Source: Streptomyces sp. DH5 (GTDB taxonomy: Bacteria > Actinomycetota > Actinomycetes > Streptomycetales > Streptomycetaceae). Taken from it: a stretch of DNA of 64,000 bases. The DNA lies in the NCBI RefSeq assembly GCF_020873915.1, contig NZ_JAHWGP010000027.1:1-64000 (forward strand). The letters are read 5' to 3'. The notes below the pieces were generated by a model. It was given only the letters and a program-made list of their open reading frames with translations. It searched no databases and had not been told where the DNA came from. A program made the translations under genes and the position numbers. Shown here in pieces: positions 53,070-62,397 of this stretch; the first letter of the stretch is position 1; each line of letters opens with the position of its first letter.

Positions 53070-53483
53070 TTCACGGTCTTTCCAGGTGAACGGTTGCCCA
53101 AGGCTCTCAGACATCTCACTCGGCAGGAATGCCGTACCGACATGTGAGACCGGCGGTGCTCGTAAATTGTGTGGCCCCGCCCGCCCCGCCCTCCCTACAC
53201 TCACCGGGCAGGCGCAGCCCCCTCCCGGGGCCGCGCGTCCATGACCAGAGAGGGGAGCCCGGCCGTGCGTGACCACGCCACCGTCGCCGCTCCCCGTTCC
53301 CGGTCCCGCCGGTCCGTGGTGATCCTGGTGTCCCCGGCCGTCCGGTGCCCGCTGCGCGCCCGGCACCGGATGACCTGACGCACCTCTGCTCTCTTCGGCG
53401 CCCCGTACACCAGGGGCGTCCGACGCCGTGCGTCGGGGACCATCGCGCCGCCCTTTTCCGGATCATCCGAAAGGCCACCGGCC
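53070..53483. other. 414-bp divergent region between MFS and fusB genes
   Basis: It must hold promoters for both genes; 53090-53200 is relatively AT-rich. A short frame 53241-53378 (45 aa, ATG with Arg-rich end SRSRRSVVILVSPAVRCPLRARH) lies on the fusB side. It might be a leader peptide, but no ribosome site or attenuator-type stem was confirmed. Confidence 0.4.
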
Positions 53484-55526
53484 ATGCGTACCAACCCACT
53501 CGCCGCCGTCCGCAACCTCGGCATCCTCGCCCACGTCGACGCCGGCAAGACCACCGTCACCGAGCGGATCCTGTTCGCCACCGGCACCACGCACAAGCGC
53601 GGTGAGGTGCACGACGGCACCACCGTCACCGACTTCGACCCGCAGGAACGCGACCGGGGCATCACCATCTTCGCCGCGGCCGTCACCTGCGCCTGGGACG
53701 GCCACCGGATCAACCTCATCGACACCCCGGGGCACGTCGACTTCGCCGACGAGGTGGAGCGCGCGCTGCGCGTCCTCGACGGCGCGGTCGCCGTGTTCGA
53801 CGCGGTCGCCGGAGTCGAGCCGCAGAGCGAGTCGGTGTGGCGGCAGGCGGACCGGCACGGAGTGCCGCGCATCGCGTTCGTCAACAAGATGGACCGCGTC
53901 GGCGCCGACCTCGACGCGGCCGTCGCCTCCATCCGGGAACGGCTGCACCCCGTACCCCTGGCGGTCCAGTTGCCCATCGGCGCGCAGGACACCTTCACCG
54001 GCGTCGTCGACCTGCTGCGCATGCGGGCCCTGACCTGGACCGACGAGGGCGAGGGGCGCGAGCCCGCACCGGTGCCGGAGGAGCTGCGCGAGGAGGCGCA
54101 CCGTCGGCGCCGGCTGCTGGAGGAGGCCGTCGCCGAGCTGCATCCGGCCGCCCTGGAGGAGTTCTGCGACACCGGTTCGCTCGGCGCGGGCACGCTCGCG
54201 GCCGCCCTGCGGGACCTGACCCGCGACGGTGCCGCCGTCGTCGTCCTGTGCGGCTCCGCCTACCGCAACCGCGGCATCGAACCACTGCTCGACGCCGTAC
54301 TCGCCTACCTGCCGTCGCCACTGGACGTGCCGCCGGTCAACGGCACCGGCGACGACGGCACCGAGCAGCGGAGGGCCGCCGACCCGGCGGCGCCGCTGGC
54401 CGCCCTCGCGTTCAAGGTGAACGCGACCGCCACCGGGCGGCTGACCTACCTGCGTCTCTACGCGGGCACGATCGAGAAGGGAGACACGGTGTGGGACGCC
54501 ACCGCGCGCCGCTCCGAGCGCATCGGACGCATCCTGCGCGTCCGGGCCGACCGGCACGAGCACGCCGACCGTGCCGTCGCCGGGGACATCGTCGCCGTGG
54601 TCGGACTGAAGTCCGCCCGCGCCGGCTCCACCCTGTGCGCGCCGGACGCCCCGCTGGTCCTGGAACCTCCGGGTGTCGCCGAGCCCGTCGTCTCCGTCGC
54701 GGTCGAGGCACTGAGGGGCACGGACACCGGGCGTCTGGCGTCGGCGCTGGCGAGGCTCGCCGAGGAGGACCCCTCGCTGGTGGCGCGTACCGATCCGGAG
54801 ACGGGACAGACGGTGCTGTCCGGCATGGGTGAGCTGCACCTGGAGGTCGCGGTGGAGAAGATCCGGCGTGAGCACGGGCTGGGCGTCGCCGTGGGCCGGC
54901 CCCGGGTCGGTCACCGGGAGACGGTCGGCCGGGGCGTGTCCGCCTTCGTGTTCCGGCACGTCAAACAGGACGGCGGGGCGGGCCAGTTCGCCCATGTGGT
55001 GCTCGACGTCGAACCGTCGGACACCCCGGAGTCCGGTTTCGAGTTCCGCTCGGCGGTCGTCGGCGGACGCGTGCCGCAGGAGTACGTACGTGCCGTCGAG
55101 GCCGGCTGCCGGGACGCGCTCGCCGAAGGGCCCCTCGGCGGGCATCCGGTGACCGGGCTGAGGGTCACGCTCACGGACGGGTCGACCCACGTGAAGGACT
55201 CCTCGGACACCGCCTTCCGCACCGCGGGACGGCTCGGACTGCGGGACGCCCTGCGGGCCTGCGCGATGGTCCTGCTGGAACCGGTCGTCGAGGTCACGGT
55301 GACCGTGCCCGAGGACGCGGTCGGCGGGGTGCTCGGTGATCTGGCCGCGCGCCGCGGCCGGGTGACGGACTCCGTCACCCGGGCGGGTGCGACGGTCGTC
55401 ACCGCGATCGTGCCGCTGGCCGAACTCTTCGGCTACGCGACCCGGTTGCGCAGCCGCACCCAGGGCCGCGGCACCTTCACCACCCGGCCCACCGGCTTCG
55501 CGCCCGCGCCCGTGCCCACACGGTGA
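53484..55526 (+). CDS. fusB: Elongation factor G paralogue (EF-G2/FusB-like)
   Basis: This 680-aa translational GTPase has G1 [15 protein letters not shown], switch [17 protein letters not shown]3 [12 protein letters not shown]4 FVNKMDR and G5 near [14 protein letters not shown]. Domains II-V follow in EF-G order, with [12 protein letters not shown] (domain III) and [15 protein letters not shown] in domain IV. It is shorter than housekeeping EF-G (~708 aa), and no rpsL/rpsG/tuf genes are near. That fits the second EF-G gene (fusB) known in Streptomyces. It may act in ribosome recycling, stress or antibiotic tolerance. A strong terminator follows. Confidence 0.88.
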   Translation: MRTNPLAAVRNLGILAHVDAGKTTVTERILFATGTTHKRGEVHDGTTVTDFDPQERDRGITIFAAAVTCAWDGHRINLIDTPGHVDFADEVERALRVLDGAVAVFDAVAGVEPQSESVWRQADRHGVPRIAFVNKMDRVGADLDAAVASIRERLHPVPLAVQLPIGAQDTFTGVVDLLRMRALTWTDEGEGREPAPVPEELREEAHRRRRLLEEAVAELHPAALEEFCDTGSLGAGTLAAALRDLTRDGAAVVVLCGSAYRNRGIEPLLDAVLAYLPSPLDVPPVNGTGDDGTEQRRAADPAAPLAALAFKVNATATGRLTYLRLYAGTIEKGDTVWDATARRSERIGRILRVRADRHEHADRAVAGDIVAVVGLKSARAGSTLCAPDAPLVLEPPGVAEPVVSVAVEALRGTDTGRLASALARLAEEDPSLVARTDPETGQTVLSGMGELHLEVAVEKIRREHGLGVAVGRPRVGHRETVGRGVSAFVFRHVKQDGGAGQFAHVVLDVEPSDTPESGFEFRSAVVGGRVPQEYVRAVEAGCRDALAEGPLGGHPVTGLRVTLTDGSTHVKDSSDTAFRTAGRLGLRDALRACAMVLLEPVVEVTVTVPEDAVGGVLGDLAARRGRVTDSVTRAGATVVTAIVPLAELFGYATRLRSRTQGRGTFTTRPTGFAPAPVPTR

Positions 55527-55535
55527 CGCGTGAAC

Positions 55536-55571
55536 GGCGGCCCCTCCCGCAACACGCCGGGAGGGGCCGCC
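55536..55571 (+). terminator. Terminator after fusB
   Basis: GGCGGCCCCTCCCG (55536-55549) pairs perfectly with CGGGAGGGGCCGCC (55558-55571) across an 8-nt loop, 9 nt after the fusB stop. Confidence 0.93.
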
Positions 55572-55872
55572 ACCACCGCCGTACGAGCACACCCCGGCCG
55601 CCGGCGTCGGTCAGCGGTCTGCCCCGGCGCCGGGGCCCGGGGGAGGACACCCGACGCTCCGGGACGGCGAGCCTGTGCTGCTGGACGATGCCCGGGTGGA
55701 CGTTGCGGCAGCAGTAACCGCCCATGCCCCGGTCCTCGTGGCCGGTGACCCGGTCACCGGCCTGTACGGCGCCACTGTGCGGGGCGGCCCGGTGGTGCCG
55801 CCGATGGCGACCGGCCCGCCGAAGCGCAGGCTGCGAACGCGGATCCCTGCCGGACTCCCGGGCCGGAAGACG
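55572..55872. other. 301-bp region between two terminators
   Basis: No gene with coding bias and a ribosome site is visible here on either strand; short frames only. Confidence 0.55.
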
Positions 55873-55912
55873 ACGAACGGCCCCTCGTCGCGTGCGACGA
55901 GGGGCCGTTCGT
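55873..55912 (-). terminator. Terminator of the GlsB-family gene
   Basis: ACGAACGGCCCCTCGTCGC (55873-55891) and its exact complement (55894-55912) form a 19-bp stem with a 2-nt centre, 18 nt beyond the stop of the minus-strand gene. It is a near-perfect palindrome. Confidence 0.9.
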
Positions 55913-55930
55913 ACGGTCCGGGTTGCCGGA

Positions 55931-56209
55931 TCAGGCGTGGCGGTGGGAATGGCGGTTGCCGGTGATCACGCGGTAGAGGGCGAGCAGGATGACGGAGCCG
56001 ACGATGGCGGCGATCCACGTGGACAGGTCGAAGAAGCCGTCGATGGAGTCGACGCCGAAGATCACCTTGCCGAGCCAGCCGCCGAGGAGACCACCCGCGA
56101 TGCCGATGAGCATGGTGATGATGACGCCGCCGGGGTCCTTGCCCGGCATCAGGGCCTTGGCGATGAGGCCCGCCAGCAGGCCGATGAAGATCCAAGCGAT
56201 GATGCCCAT
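55931..56209 (-). CDS. GlsB/YeaQ/YmgE-family stress-response membrane protein
   Basis: This 92-aa, three-helix membrane protein has the family signature: GIIAWIFIGLLAGLIAKALMPGKDPGG at the start, IITMLIGIAGGLLGGWLGK, and a last helix TWIAAIVGSVILLALYRVI. The C-terminus is His/Arg-rich (TGNRHSHRHA). These transglycosylase-associated proteins are small stress-induced membrane proteins of unclear activity. Upstream DNA (56215-56260) is AT-rich and likely carries its promoter; GGTAGGAGACC is the ribosome site. Confidence 0.92.
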   Translation of the reverse strand: MGIIAWIFIGLLAGLIAKALMPGKDPGGVIITMLIGIAGGLLGGWLGKVIFGVDSIDGFFDLSTWIAAIVGSVILLALYRVITGNRHSHRHA

Positions 56210-56861
56210 GATAGGTCTCCTACCTCGTCGTATAAAGTTTCTGTTAGCACCCCGTCTTTACCGTCGGGCCACTTCCAAACACCTCGCGCCGTCATCTCTC
56301 GAACCGGTTTCCGCTTTGTCCCCTCTTGGCCTTCGCCGTCCGATGAGGGAGCCGCCGGCCGGAGGGTCGCATCATCTCTGTACCCCGCCGATCGAATGAC
56401 TACAGCGCGGCGTCGGACCCGAGGGCGCGACCGCTGACGAGGGACCAGGCGGCCGGTGGGGACCGGTTTGCCGTAGACGTCGCCGAATCCCGGCGGTACC
56501 GGGAGACGGTGGGCGTGCCGGGTGTCCGGGCGGTCGCCGCGCCGGTCCTCGCACCGTCCGTCCTGCGCAGCAGGGACCGCCTGGCGCCGACGGCATGGTG
56601 TGTCCGGAGCCGTCGCCTCGCCGGAGGCGCTCCCTTCATCGCGTCGAGCATCGCGGGCACGGTGGCGCGGGCCGCGCGGACGATCGTCTCGGCCGGGGAC
56701 CGAACCGACGGCATCGCGTACGGAGCGCTGGGACCGGGCGGCCGGACGCCCATGCGCCGACGGGCAGGCGGTGACGGGCTGTTCACCGAAGGAGCACCGC
56801 GGACGCGGAGAGGATCGGCTTCCGGGGTGGCCGGGCCCCGACGGGGACCCGGCCACCGCTG
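56210..56861. other. 652-bp intergenic region
   Basis: The first ~60 nt hold the probable GlsB promoter (TTTATACGACG on the minus strand). Beyond this, open frames on both strands lack ribosome sites and homology I can recognise. It also contains the 3' boundary of the DUF5682 operon. Confidence 0.5.
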
Positions 56862-59789
56862 TCACGTGGCGGCGAGCAGCGACTCCAGGGCCCCGGCGGT
56901 CGCCGGGTGCCGGGTCGTCAGCACGGCGCCCGCCGGAGACGGACCGGACGCCGCCACCCACCCGCCGTCGCAGCCCAGCAGCCCCGCCACCGCGTCACAC
57001 GCCGCCGGATGCGCGGCCAGCAGCGCCGCGCCCGGCCGAGCCGGGACGTCGGGCCCTGCCCACCCGTCGTCGCAGCCGAGCAGCCCCGCCACCGTGTCGC
57101 ACGCCGCCGGGTGCGCCGTGAGCAGTGCCACCCCACGGCGGACATCTGCCACGGGCTTCGCGGCGGACGGACTCGTCTGCGGCATCCGCCACGGCGGCAC
57201 CCACGCGTCCAGCGCCGGCAGACGGCCCGGGAAGATCCGCCCCGCCTCGCGGATCAGCAGCGGAGCGAGGTCCGCCGCACCCGCACGCAGCGTGGTGATC
57301 AGCAGCGGCAGCCACGGCAGCAGCACCGCGTCCGGCAGCCGCCCGAACGCGTTCGACACCGCCTCCACGACCACGTCCGCGAGGCCCGGCACCGGCTCCA
57401 GCGCGTGCACGAAGCCGCTCAGATAACGCGGGTAGGCGGGCACCACCAGCGGGTTGTCCAGCAACTCCGCGCACCGGGACCGCAGTTCCGACCGGGACAG
57501 GGTGCCGAGCTGCACCTGCGCCGCCCACAGCAGGGCCGTCTTCTCCGGGTCCTCCGGGTGACACTGGGCGACCGCGAGCTCCAGCTGCGCCCGGTCGCAG
57601 CCGAGGGACAGCGCCAGGCTCTCCATGCTGAACAGGAAGCCCAGCATCGCCGCCACCTGCCCCACCGTCGCGTCCTCGTCGCGGAACGCCGTCGGCAGCA
57701 GCGTGCAGTAGTGCGCGTAACCCGTCTTGACGAAGGACTCGATCCAGCCCGGCAGCGCCGGCTCGTGGGTGCGGTAGTACGCCAGCAGCGCACGCGCCCG
57801 GCGCAGCACCTCCGGCGCCCCGTCGACACTGCGCTCGGCGGCCAGCACCTTCAGCGCGTGCGTGCCGAGCTCGTCGGCCAGGCGCCGGCCGCGCAGGTAC
57901 AGCAGCGTGTCCTCGACCGCCGCCAGCACGTCCGCCGTGGTCGCCCGCGGCCCGTACGCGTCGCGCCGCAGCCGCTGCTCCAACACCTGCTCGAGGCTGA
58001 CGCCCTCGTAGCCGAGCTCGATGAGGGCCCGCTGGTGGGTGCCGATCGCCAGGTCCCAGGACTCCTGGATCGACCGCTCCCCGAGCCGCCGCTCGCCCAT
58101 GATCGGCCGTGCCGCGCCGTGCGGCATCAGCCGCCGCAGCATCCACAGCACGTCGGAGCACGCCCCCAGCTCGGGCCGGGACGTCATGTCGAGCAACGCC
58201 CTCCGCACACCGCGCTGTTGAAGCTTCAGCCCCAGCGGTTCGAGCCGGTCGTACACGTCCCGGGCCAGCGGCGGCAGCGCCTCGTAGCCCACCTGGCCGA
58301 TCCGGTCGCCGCCCATCATGATCTCGACGAGCCGCCGCACGTCCCGCCGCCCGGGAACGCTGTCCTTCTCGATGCAGGTGACCGCCGCGTCCTGGAAGTC
58401 GTACGGCGTCGGCTTGGCCCGGTCCCGCATCCCGGCGAGCAGGATCGACGTCTCGAACACGGCGATGGCGTCGGCGGTGGAGGCGAGGTAGCCGTTGCGC
58501 CGGGCCGCCCGCACGATGTCCACCGACCAGCCCAGCAGTTCGGCCTCGTCCAGGGAGTCGAGCACCGGCGGCCGGCGCAGGAACCCGGACAGTCTGTCCC
58601 CGGCGGCCGCGGGCGGCGCGGGGACGGCCGGGGCGGCGGCCGCCGTCTTCCTCCCGGACTTCTTCGTCCCCGCCTGGCCCTCCAGCCGGTACGGCTTCAC
58701 CCGGGTCCGCTTCAGGCTCTTCGCCCACTCCGTCGCCGCGATCGACACCGAGCCGGCCGCCAGGCCGAACTGCGCCTCGATCGCCGCGTGACTGGACGGG
58801 ATCAGCCCGTACTGCCAGGTGGTGGCGGTGCGCGGCGAGATCGTGAACGTCCCTGAGGTGCCGTGCACCCCGAACTCCTCGACCCTGCTGGCCGCGTGGA
58901 ACGCCCCGCACACGTACAGGCAGTCCTCGGGGTCCGTGCCGGTCGCCGCCAGATGTTCGCGCATCCGCGTCCACATGTACCGCTCGCGGTCCTCGTCGAC
59001 CCGCACCCGCGCGCCGTCCCCGGGGGCGAGCCGCCGGAACAGGCTGCCGATGAGGAACATCACCTGACGGTAGGTGTCGTGGTCGGCGGCGCCGCCGCCG
59101 AGCGGCACCTCGACGTACTGGTGCCACCACTCCGACCAGTGCCGCACCTTGCCGTGGCGCAGCAGGTGCTCCTCCAGCTCGGCGAAACGCGGACGCAGGT
59201 CGCCGATCTCGACACCGACGGCCTCCCCGTGCAGCGCGGCCTCCGTCCCCTCCGGCTGCTCGGCCCCCGCACGGTCCTCCGGGGCGTGCTCGCCCCTGCT
59301 GTCCCACTGGAACACGTGGTCCGAGGACCGGTCGACGAGGACCAGTTCCACCCCCGGGGTGTCCAGCGCGTACGCGATCGCCTGGTACTCGGCCGACGCC
59401 TCGGTGATCGGCGCGACCACCGACAGCGGCGCCCACTCCGGGGGGAAGCCGTCGATGTCACCGGCGAACGCCTGCACCGCCACCGGCAGCCGGCAGTTGC
59501 GCAGCTCGGTCAGCAGCGGCGCCATGTCCTCGCACAGCTCCAGGTAGACGACCTTCGGCTGCTTCTCGCGCAGCCGGCGTGCCATGGCGAGCGCCGAGGC
59601 GGGGGAGTGGTGGCAGACGGGGAAGATCTCCAGCGGCTCGCGCACCGCCCGGTCGACGTCGTCGACCATGCCGAGCAGGATGCCCTCCAGGGCGTCCGGC
59701 CCGCCCGCGAACGTGGCCGCCGCCTCCTGGAGCTGTCCGCGCAGCGCGGCGAACGACGTGCTCTCCGTGCTCTCCTGAGGCCCGCTCAT
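56862..59789 (-). CDS. DUF5682-family protein with C-terminal tandem repeats
   Basis: ATG 59789 gives 975 aa and overlaps the AAA gene stop by 4 nt. The N-terminal half resembles a TraB/ChaN-like alpha/beta fold: EIFPVCHHSPASALAMARRL, VYLELCEDMAPLLTEL, FPPEWAPLSVV, ELVLVDRSSDH, DCLYVCGAFHAASRVEEF. This is the DUF5682 signature region. The second half is a long helical array (residues ~430-870). The last ~90 residues contain three copies of a ~30-residue unit (VALLTAHPAACDTVAGLLGC and relatives). The family always travels with MoxR-type AAA and vWA genes, as here, in predicted NTP-dependent conflict systems. Activity has not been shown. Confidence 0.9.
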   Translation of the reverse strand: MSGPQESTESTSFAALRGQLQEAAATFAGGPDALEGILLGMVDDVDRAVREPLEIFPVCHHSPASALAMARRLREKQPKVVYLELCEDMAPLLTELRNCRLPVAVQAFAGDIDGFPPEWAPLSVVAPITEASAEYQAIAYALDTPGVELVLVDRSSDHVFQWDSRGEHAPEDRAGAEQPEGTEAALHGEAVGVEIGDLRPRFAELEEHLLRHGKVRHWSEWWHQYVEVPLGGGAADHDTYRQVMFLIGSLFRRLAPGDGARVRVDEDRERYMWTRMREHLAATGTDPEDCLYVCGAFHAASRVEEFGVHGTSGTFTISPRTATTWQYGLIPSSHAAIEAQFGLAAGSVSIAATEWAKSLKRTRVKPYRLEGQAGTKKSGRKTAAAAPAVPAPPAAAGDRLSGFLRRPPVLDSLDEAELLGWSVDIVRAARRNGYLASTADAIAVFETSILLAGMRDRAKPTPYDFQDAAVTCIEKDSVPGRRDVRRLVEIMMGGDRIGQVGYEALPPLARDVYDRLEPLGLKLQQRGVRRALLDMTSRPELGACSDVLWMLRRLMPHGAARPIMGERRLGERSIQESWDLAIGTHQRALIELGYEGVSLEQVLEQRLRRDAYGPRATTADVLAAVEDTLLYLRGRRLADELGTHALKVLAAERSVDGAPEVLRRARALLAYYRTHEPALPGWIESFVKTGYAHYCTLLPTAFRDEDATVGQVAAMLGFLFSMESLALSLGCDRAQLELAVAQCHPEDPEKTALLWAAQVQLGTLSRSELRSRCAELLDNPLVVPAYPRYLSGFVHALEPVPGLADVVVEAVSNAFGRLPDAVLLPWLPLLITTLRAGAADLAPLLIREAGRIFPGRLPALDAWVPPWRMPQTSPSAAKPVADVRRGVALLTAHPAACDTVAGLLGCDDGWAGPDVPARPGAALLAAHPAACDAVAGLLGCDGGWVAASGPSPAGAVLTTRHPATAGALESLLAAT
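56866..57135 (-). repeat. Three tandem ~93-bp units at the 3' end of the DUF5682 gene
   Basis: The sequence around CAGCAGCCCCGCCACCG recurs at about 56975 and 57068, with a divergent third copy at about 56880. Encoded units share 'ALLxAHPAACDxVAGLLGCDxGW'. The two central copies are almost identical; the last is worn. Confidence 0.75.
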
Positions 59790-60910
59790 GACAGGGTGGC
59801 GATCGCGTCGCGGCCGCCCTCCAGGAACTCGGGCCACGGCCCGCCCTCCTCCTTGCTGCGCGGCTCGACGACGCCGTGCAGGTACTTGTTGAGGATGGCC
59901 AGGTCCTCCGGCTCGCGCCGGGTCAGCGACCCGACCAGCGACGAGGCGAGGGTGCGGGCGGTGAGGGCCCGCTCGCCGAAGAAGTTGCCGTGCAGGACGG
60001 CGTCCTCCAGCACACCGATCTGTTCCGCCGTCGACAGGGCCGACTCCAGCTTCTCGTCGTCGCTGCCGGCCGCCGCGGCCGAGGCGCGCAGGTCGGCGAA
60101 GCTCTGCAGCAGCACGTCGAGCAGGGTCGGCGGCACGTCCAGGTCGATCGCGTGCCGGCGCAGCAGCTCCTCGGTGCGGAAACGCACGATCTCCGCCTCG
60201 CTCTTCTTGTTCGTCACGACCGGGATGCGCACGAAGTTGAAGCGCCGCTTCAGCGCGGACGACAGGTCGTTGACGCCCCGGTCACGGCTGTTGGCCGTGG
60301 CGATGATGGAGAAGCCCGGCTTGGCGAAGACGATGTTGTCGTCACCGCCCCCGCTCTCCAGCTCGGGAACGGAGATGTACTTCTCGGAGAGGATCGAGAT
60401 CAGCGCGTCCTGCACGTCGCTCGTGGACCGGGTCAGCTCCTCGAAGCGGCCGATGGCACCGGCCTCCATCGCGGTCATGATCGGCGAGGGGATCATCGAC
60501 TCCCGCGACTGCCCCTTGGCGATCACCATCGACACGTTCCACGAGTACTTGATGTGGTCCTCGGTGGTGCCGGCCGTGCCCTGCACCACCAGCGTGGAGT
60601 TGCGGCAGATCGCGGCGGACAGCAGCTCCGCCAGCCAGCTCTTGCCCGTGCCGGGGTCACCGATCAGCAGCAGACCCCGGTCGGAGGCGAGGGTGACGAT
60701 GGACCGCTCGACGAAGCTCCGGTCACCGAACCACTTCTGCTTCACCTCCCGGTCCAGTCCGTCGGCCCGCTCGGAACCGAGGACGAACAGACGGACCATC
60801 TTCGGGGACAGGCGCCACGAGAACGGCTTGGGGCCGTCGTCGATCGACTCCAGCCAGTCGAGCTCCTCGGCGTACTTGATCTCGGCGGGCGCGCGCAGCA
60901 GGTCGGACAT
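59786..60910 (-). CDS. MoxR-like AAA ATPase
   Basis: ATG 60910 gives 374 aa. The AAA core has LLLIGDPGTGKSWLAELL (Walker A), a GTAGTTEDHIKYSW stretch, EAGAIGRFEELTRSTSDVQDALISIL (Walker B region with the conserved acidic pair), FSIIATANSRDRGVNDL (sensor 1) and ALKRRFNFVRIP (arginine finger). This is the MoxR/RavA layout. MoxR ATPases work with vWA proteins, often as chaperones in metal or nucleotide-loaded complexes, and the vWA gene lies directly upstream here. It overlaps the DUF5682 gene by 4 nt. Confidence 0.94.
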   Translation of the reverse strand: MSDLLRAPAEIKYAEELDWLESIDDGPKPFSWRLSPKMVRLFVLGSERADGLDREVKQKWFGDRSFVERSIVTLASDRGLLLIGDPGTGKSWLAELLSAAICRNSTLVVQGTAGTTEDHIKYSWNVSMVIAKGQSRESMIPSPIMTAMEAGAIGRFEELTRSTSDVQDALISILSEKYISVPELESGGGDDNIVFAKPGFSIIATANSRDRGVNDLSSALKRRFNFVRIPVVTNKKSEAEIVRFRTEELLRRHAIDLDVPPTLLDVLLQSFADLRASAAAAGSDDEKLESALSTAEQIGVLEDAVLHGNFFGERALTARTLASSLVGSLTRREPEDLAILNKYLHGVVEPRSKEEGGPWPEFLEGGRDAIATLS

Positions 60911-60969
60911 GAGGGAAGGCCTTTCGTACGGTGGTCGAAGAGAGGTGGGGGTGACGCCGCTCGGTCGAT

Positions 60970-62397
60970 TCACGTGAGGAACGTCTTGAGCTCGTGCACG
61001 AGCTTCTTGATGTGGCCGGAGATCACCGGCGTACCGAGGTCCTTGAACTTCTCCCGGAACCACGGGTTGACGCTGCCGCGGCCGCCGCTGGTCACCGAAC
61101 CCACCGGGATGAACTTCGCCCCCGAGCGGTGGACGGCGGCCATGCTCTCGAACAGCTCGTCCGTGCGCCATTCGTAGAAGTCGGAGATCCACACCACGAC
61201 GGTGTTGCGCGGCTCGGCGATCTTCGGCCGGGCGAGCGCCATGGCGACGGTGCCGTCGGTGCCCCCGCCGAGCTTGGTGCGCAGCAGCGTCTCGAACGGG
61301 TCGTGCGACCACGGAGTGAGGTCGAGGGCCTGCGTGTCGTACGCGATGAGGTGCACGTCGACCTTCGGCAGACCGGCGAAGATGGACGCCAGGATGGTGC
61401 AGTTGACCATCGAGTCGACCATGGAACCCGACTGGTCCACGACCACGATCAGCCGCTGCGGTGTCGTCTTGCGGCTGGTGTGCCGGTAGTACAGCCGGTC
61501 GACGTAGAGCCGCTCCTCCTCCGGGCTCCAGTTGGTGAGGTTCTTCCAGATGGTGCGGTCGAGGTCGAGGTTGCGGAAGACCCGCTTGGGCGGCACGGAC
61601 CGGTCGATCTCGCCGACGGTCGCCTTCTCCACCTGGCTGCGCAGCACCTGCGCCACCTCGTCGACGTAACGGCGGATCAGCGCCTTGGCGTTGGCCAGGG
61701 CCACCCCCGAGAGGTTGTCCTTGTCCCGCAGCAACTGCTCGATCAGGGACATGCTCGGCGTCAGCTGCGACGCCAGCGCCGGGTCGGCCAGCACCTCGCG
61801 CAGCCGCATCCGCTTGACCAGACCGGCCTCGATCGCCCCCAGCTCCGGCCCGATCTCCGGTATCAGCCGGCTGAGGTCCGGCGTGGGCCCGCCGACACCG
61901 GTACCGGTCGGACTGACGCCCCCTCCGCCGCCCGCCCGCTGCACGCCGCCGCCCCGCCCGCCCCGCAGGTCCCCGGGCCGGCAGCCCAGCGCCCGCTCCA
62001 GCCAGCCCGCGTCGGACTGCCAGCGGGCCAGCTGCTCGGCGGTGACGGCACCGGAGCCGGAGGCGAAGACGTTGAGCAGCACCTTCGACACGAGCGCCGC
62101 GCGCCGCACCTCCGCCGCCCGGTCACGCGTGCCGTCCTCGTCCGGCGCCGGCGTCATCAGCCCGTCGAACTCGGCCGCCAGCTCCGGATGCCGCTGCACC
62201 ACCGAGTCGACCGACGCGCCCGGGTCGAGCAGCGCGGCCGGCAGGCCGACGTCCTCGACCACGGCGAGGCTCGCCGACTCCAGGGACGCCTGCTCCTCCG
62301 GATCGAACAGCCGGGCCAGCAGCCGCCAGTACAGCACCTGCCGCCGGTTCTCGTCGGGGTCGGGCGCCGGGACCCCTCCGCTCGTCTCCTCGCTCAT
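60970..62397 (-). CDS. vWA-domain protein
   Basis: This 475-aa protein has an N-terminal helical part (NRRQVLYWRLLARLFDPEEQ) and a Gly-rich linker (GGRGGGVQRAGGGGGVSP). A C-terminal von Willebrand A domain has an intact MIDAS: VVVDQSGSMVDSM (DxSxS), GGGTDGTVAMAL (Thr/Gly site) and VVWISDFYEW (Asp). The metal site should bind a partner acidic residue. It is separated by 59 nt from the AAA gene and overlaps the upstream gene by 4 nt, so the set is one operon. A MoxR-vWA pair is the usual functional unit. Confidence 0.94.
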   Translation of the reverse strand: MSEETSGGVPAPDPDENRRQVLYWRLLARLFDPEEQASLESASLAVVEDVGLPAALLDPGASVDSVVQRHPELAAEFDGLMTPAPDEDGTRDRAAEVRRAALVSKVLLNVFASGSGAVTAEQLARWQSDAGWLERALGCRPGDLRGGRGGGVQRAGGGGGVSPTGTGVGGPTPDLSRLIPEIGPELGAIEAGLVKRMRLREVLADPALASQLTPSMSLIEQLLRDKDNLSGVALANAKALIRRYVDEVAQVLRSQVEKATVGEIDRSVPPKRVFRNLDLDRTIWKNLTNWSPEEERLYVDRLYYRHTSRKTTPQRLIVVVDQSGSMVDSMVNCTILASIFAGLPKVDVHLIAYDTQALDLTPWSHDPFETLLRTKLGGGTDGTVAMALARPKIAEPRNTVVVWISDFYEWRTDELFESMAAVHRSGAKFIPVGSVTSGGRGSVNPWFREKFKDLGTPVISGHIKKLVHELKTFLT

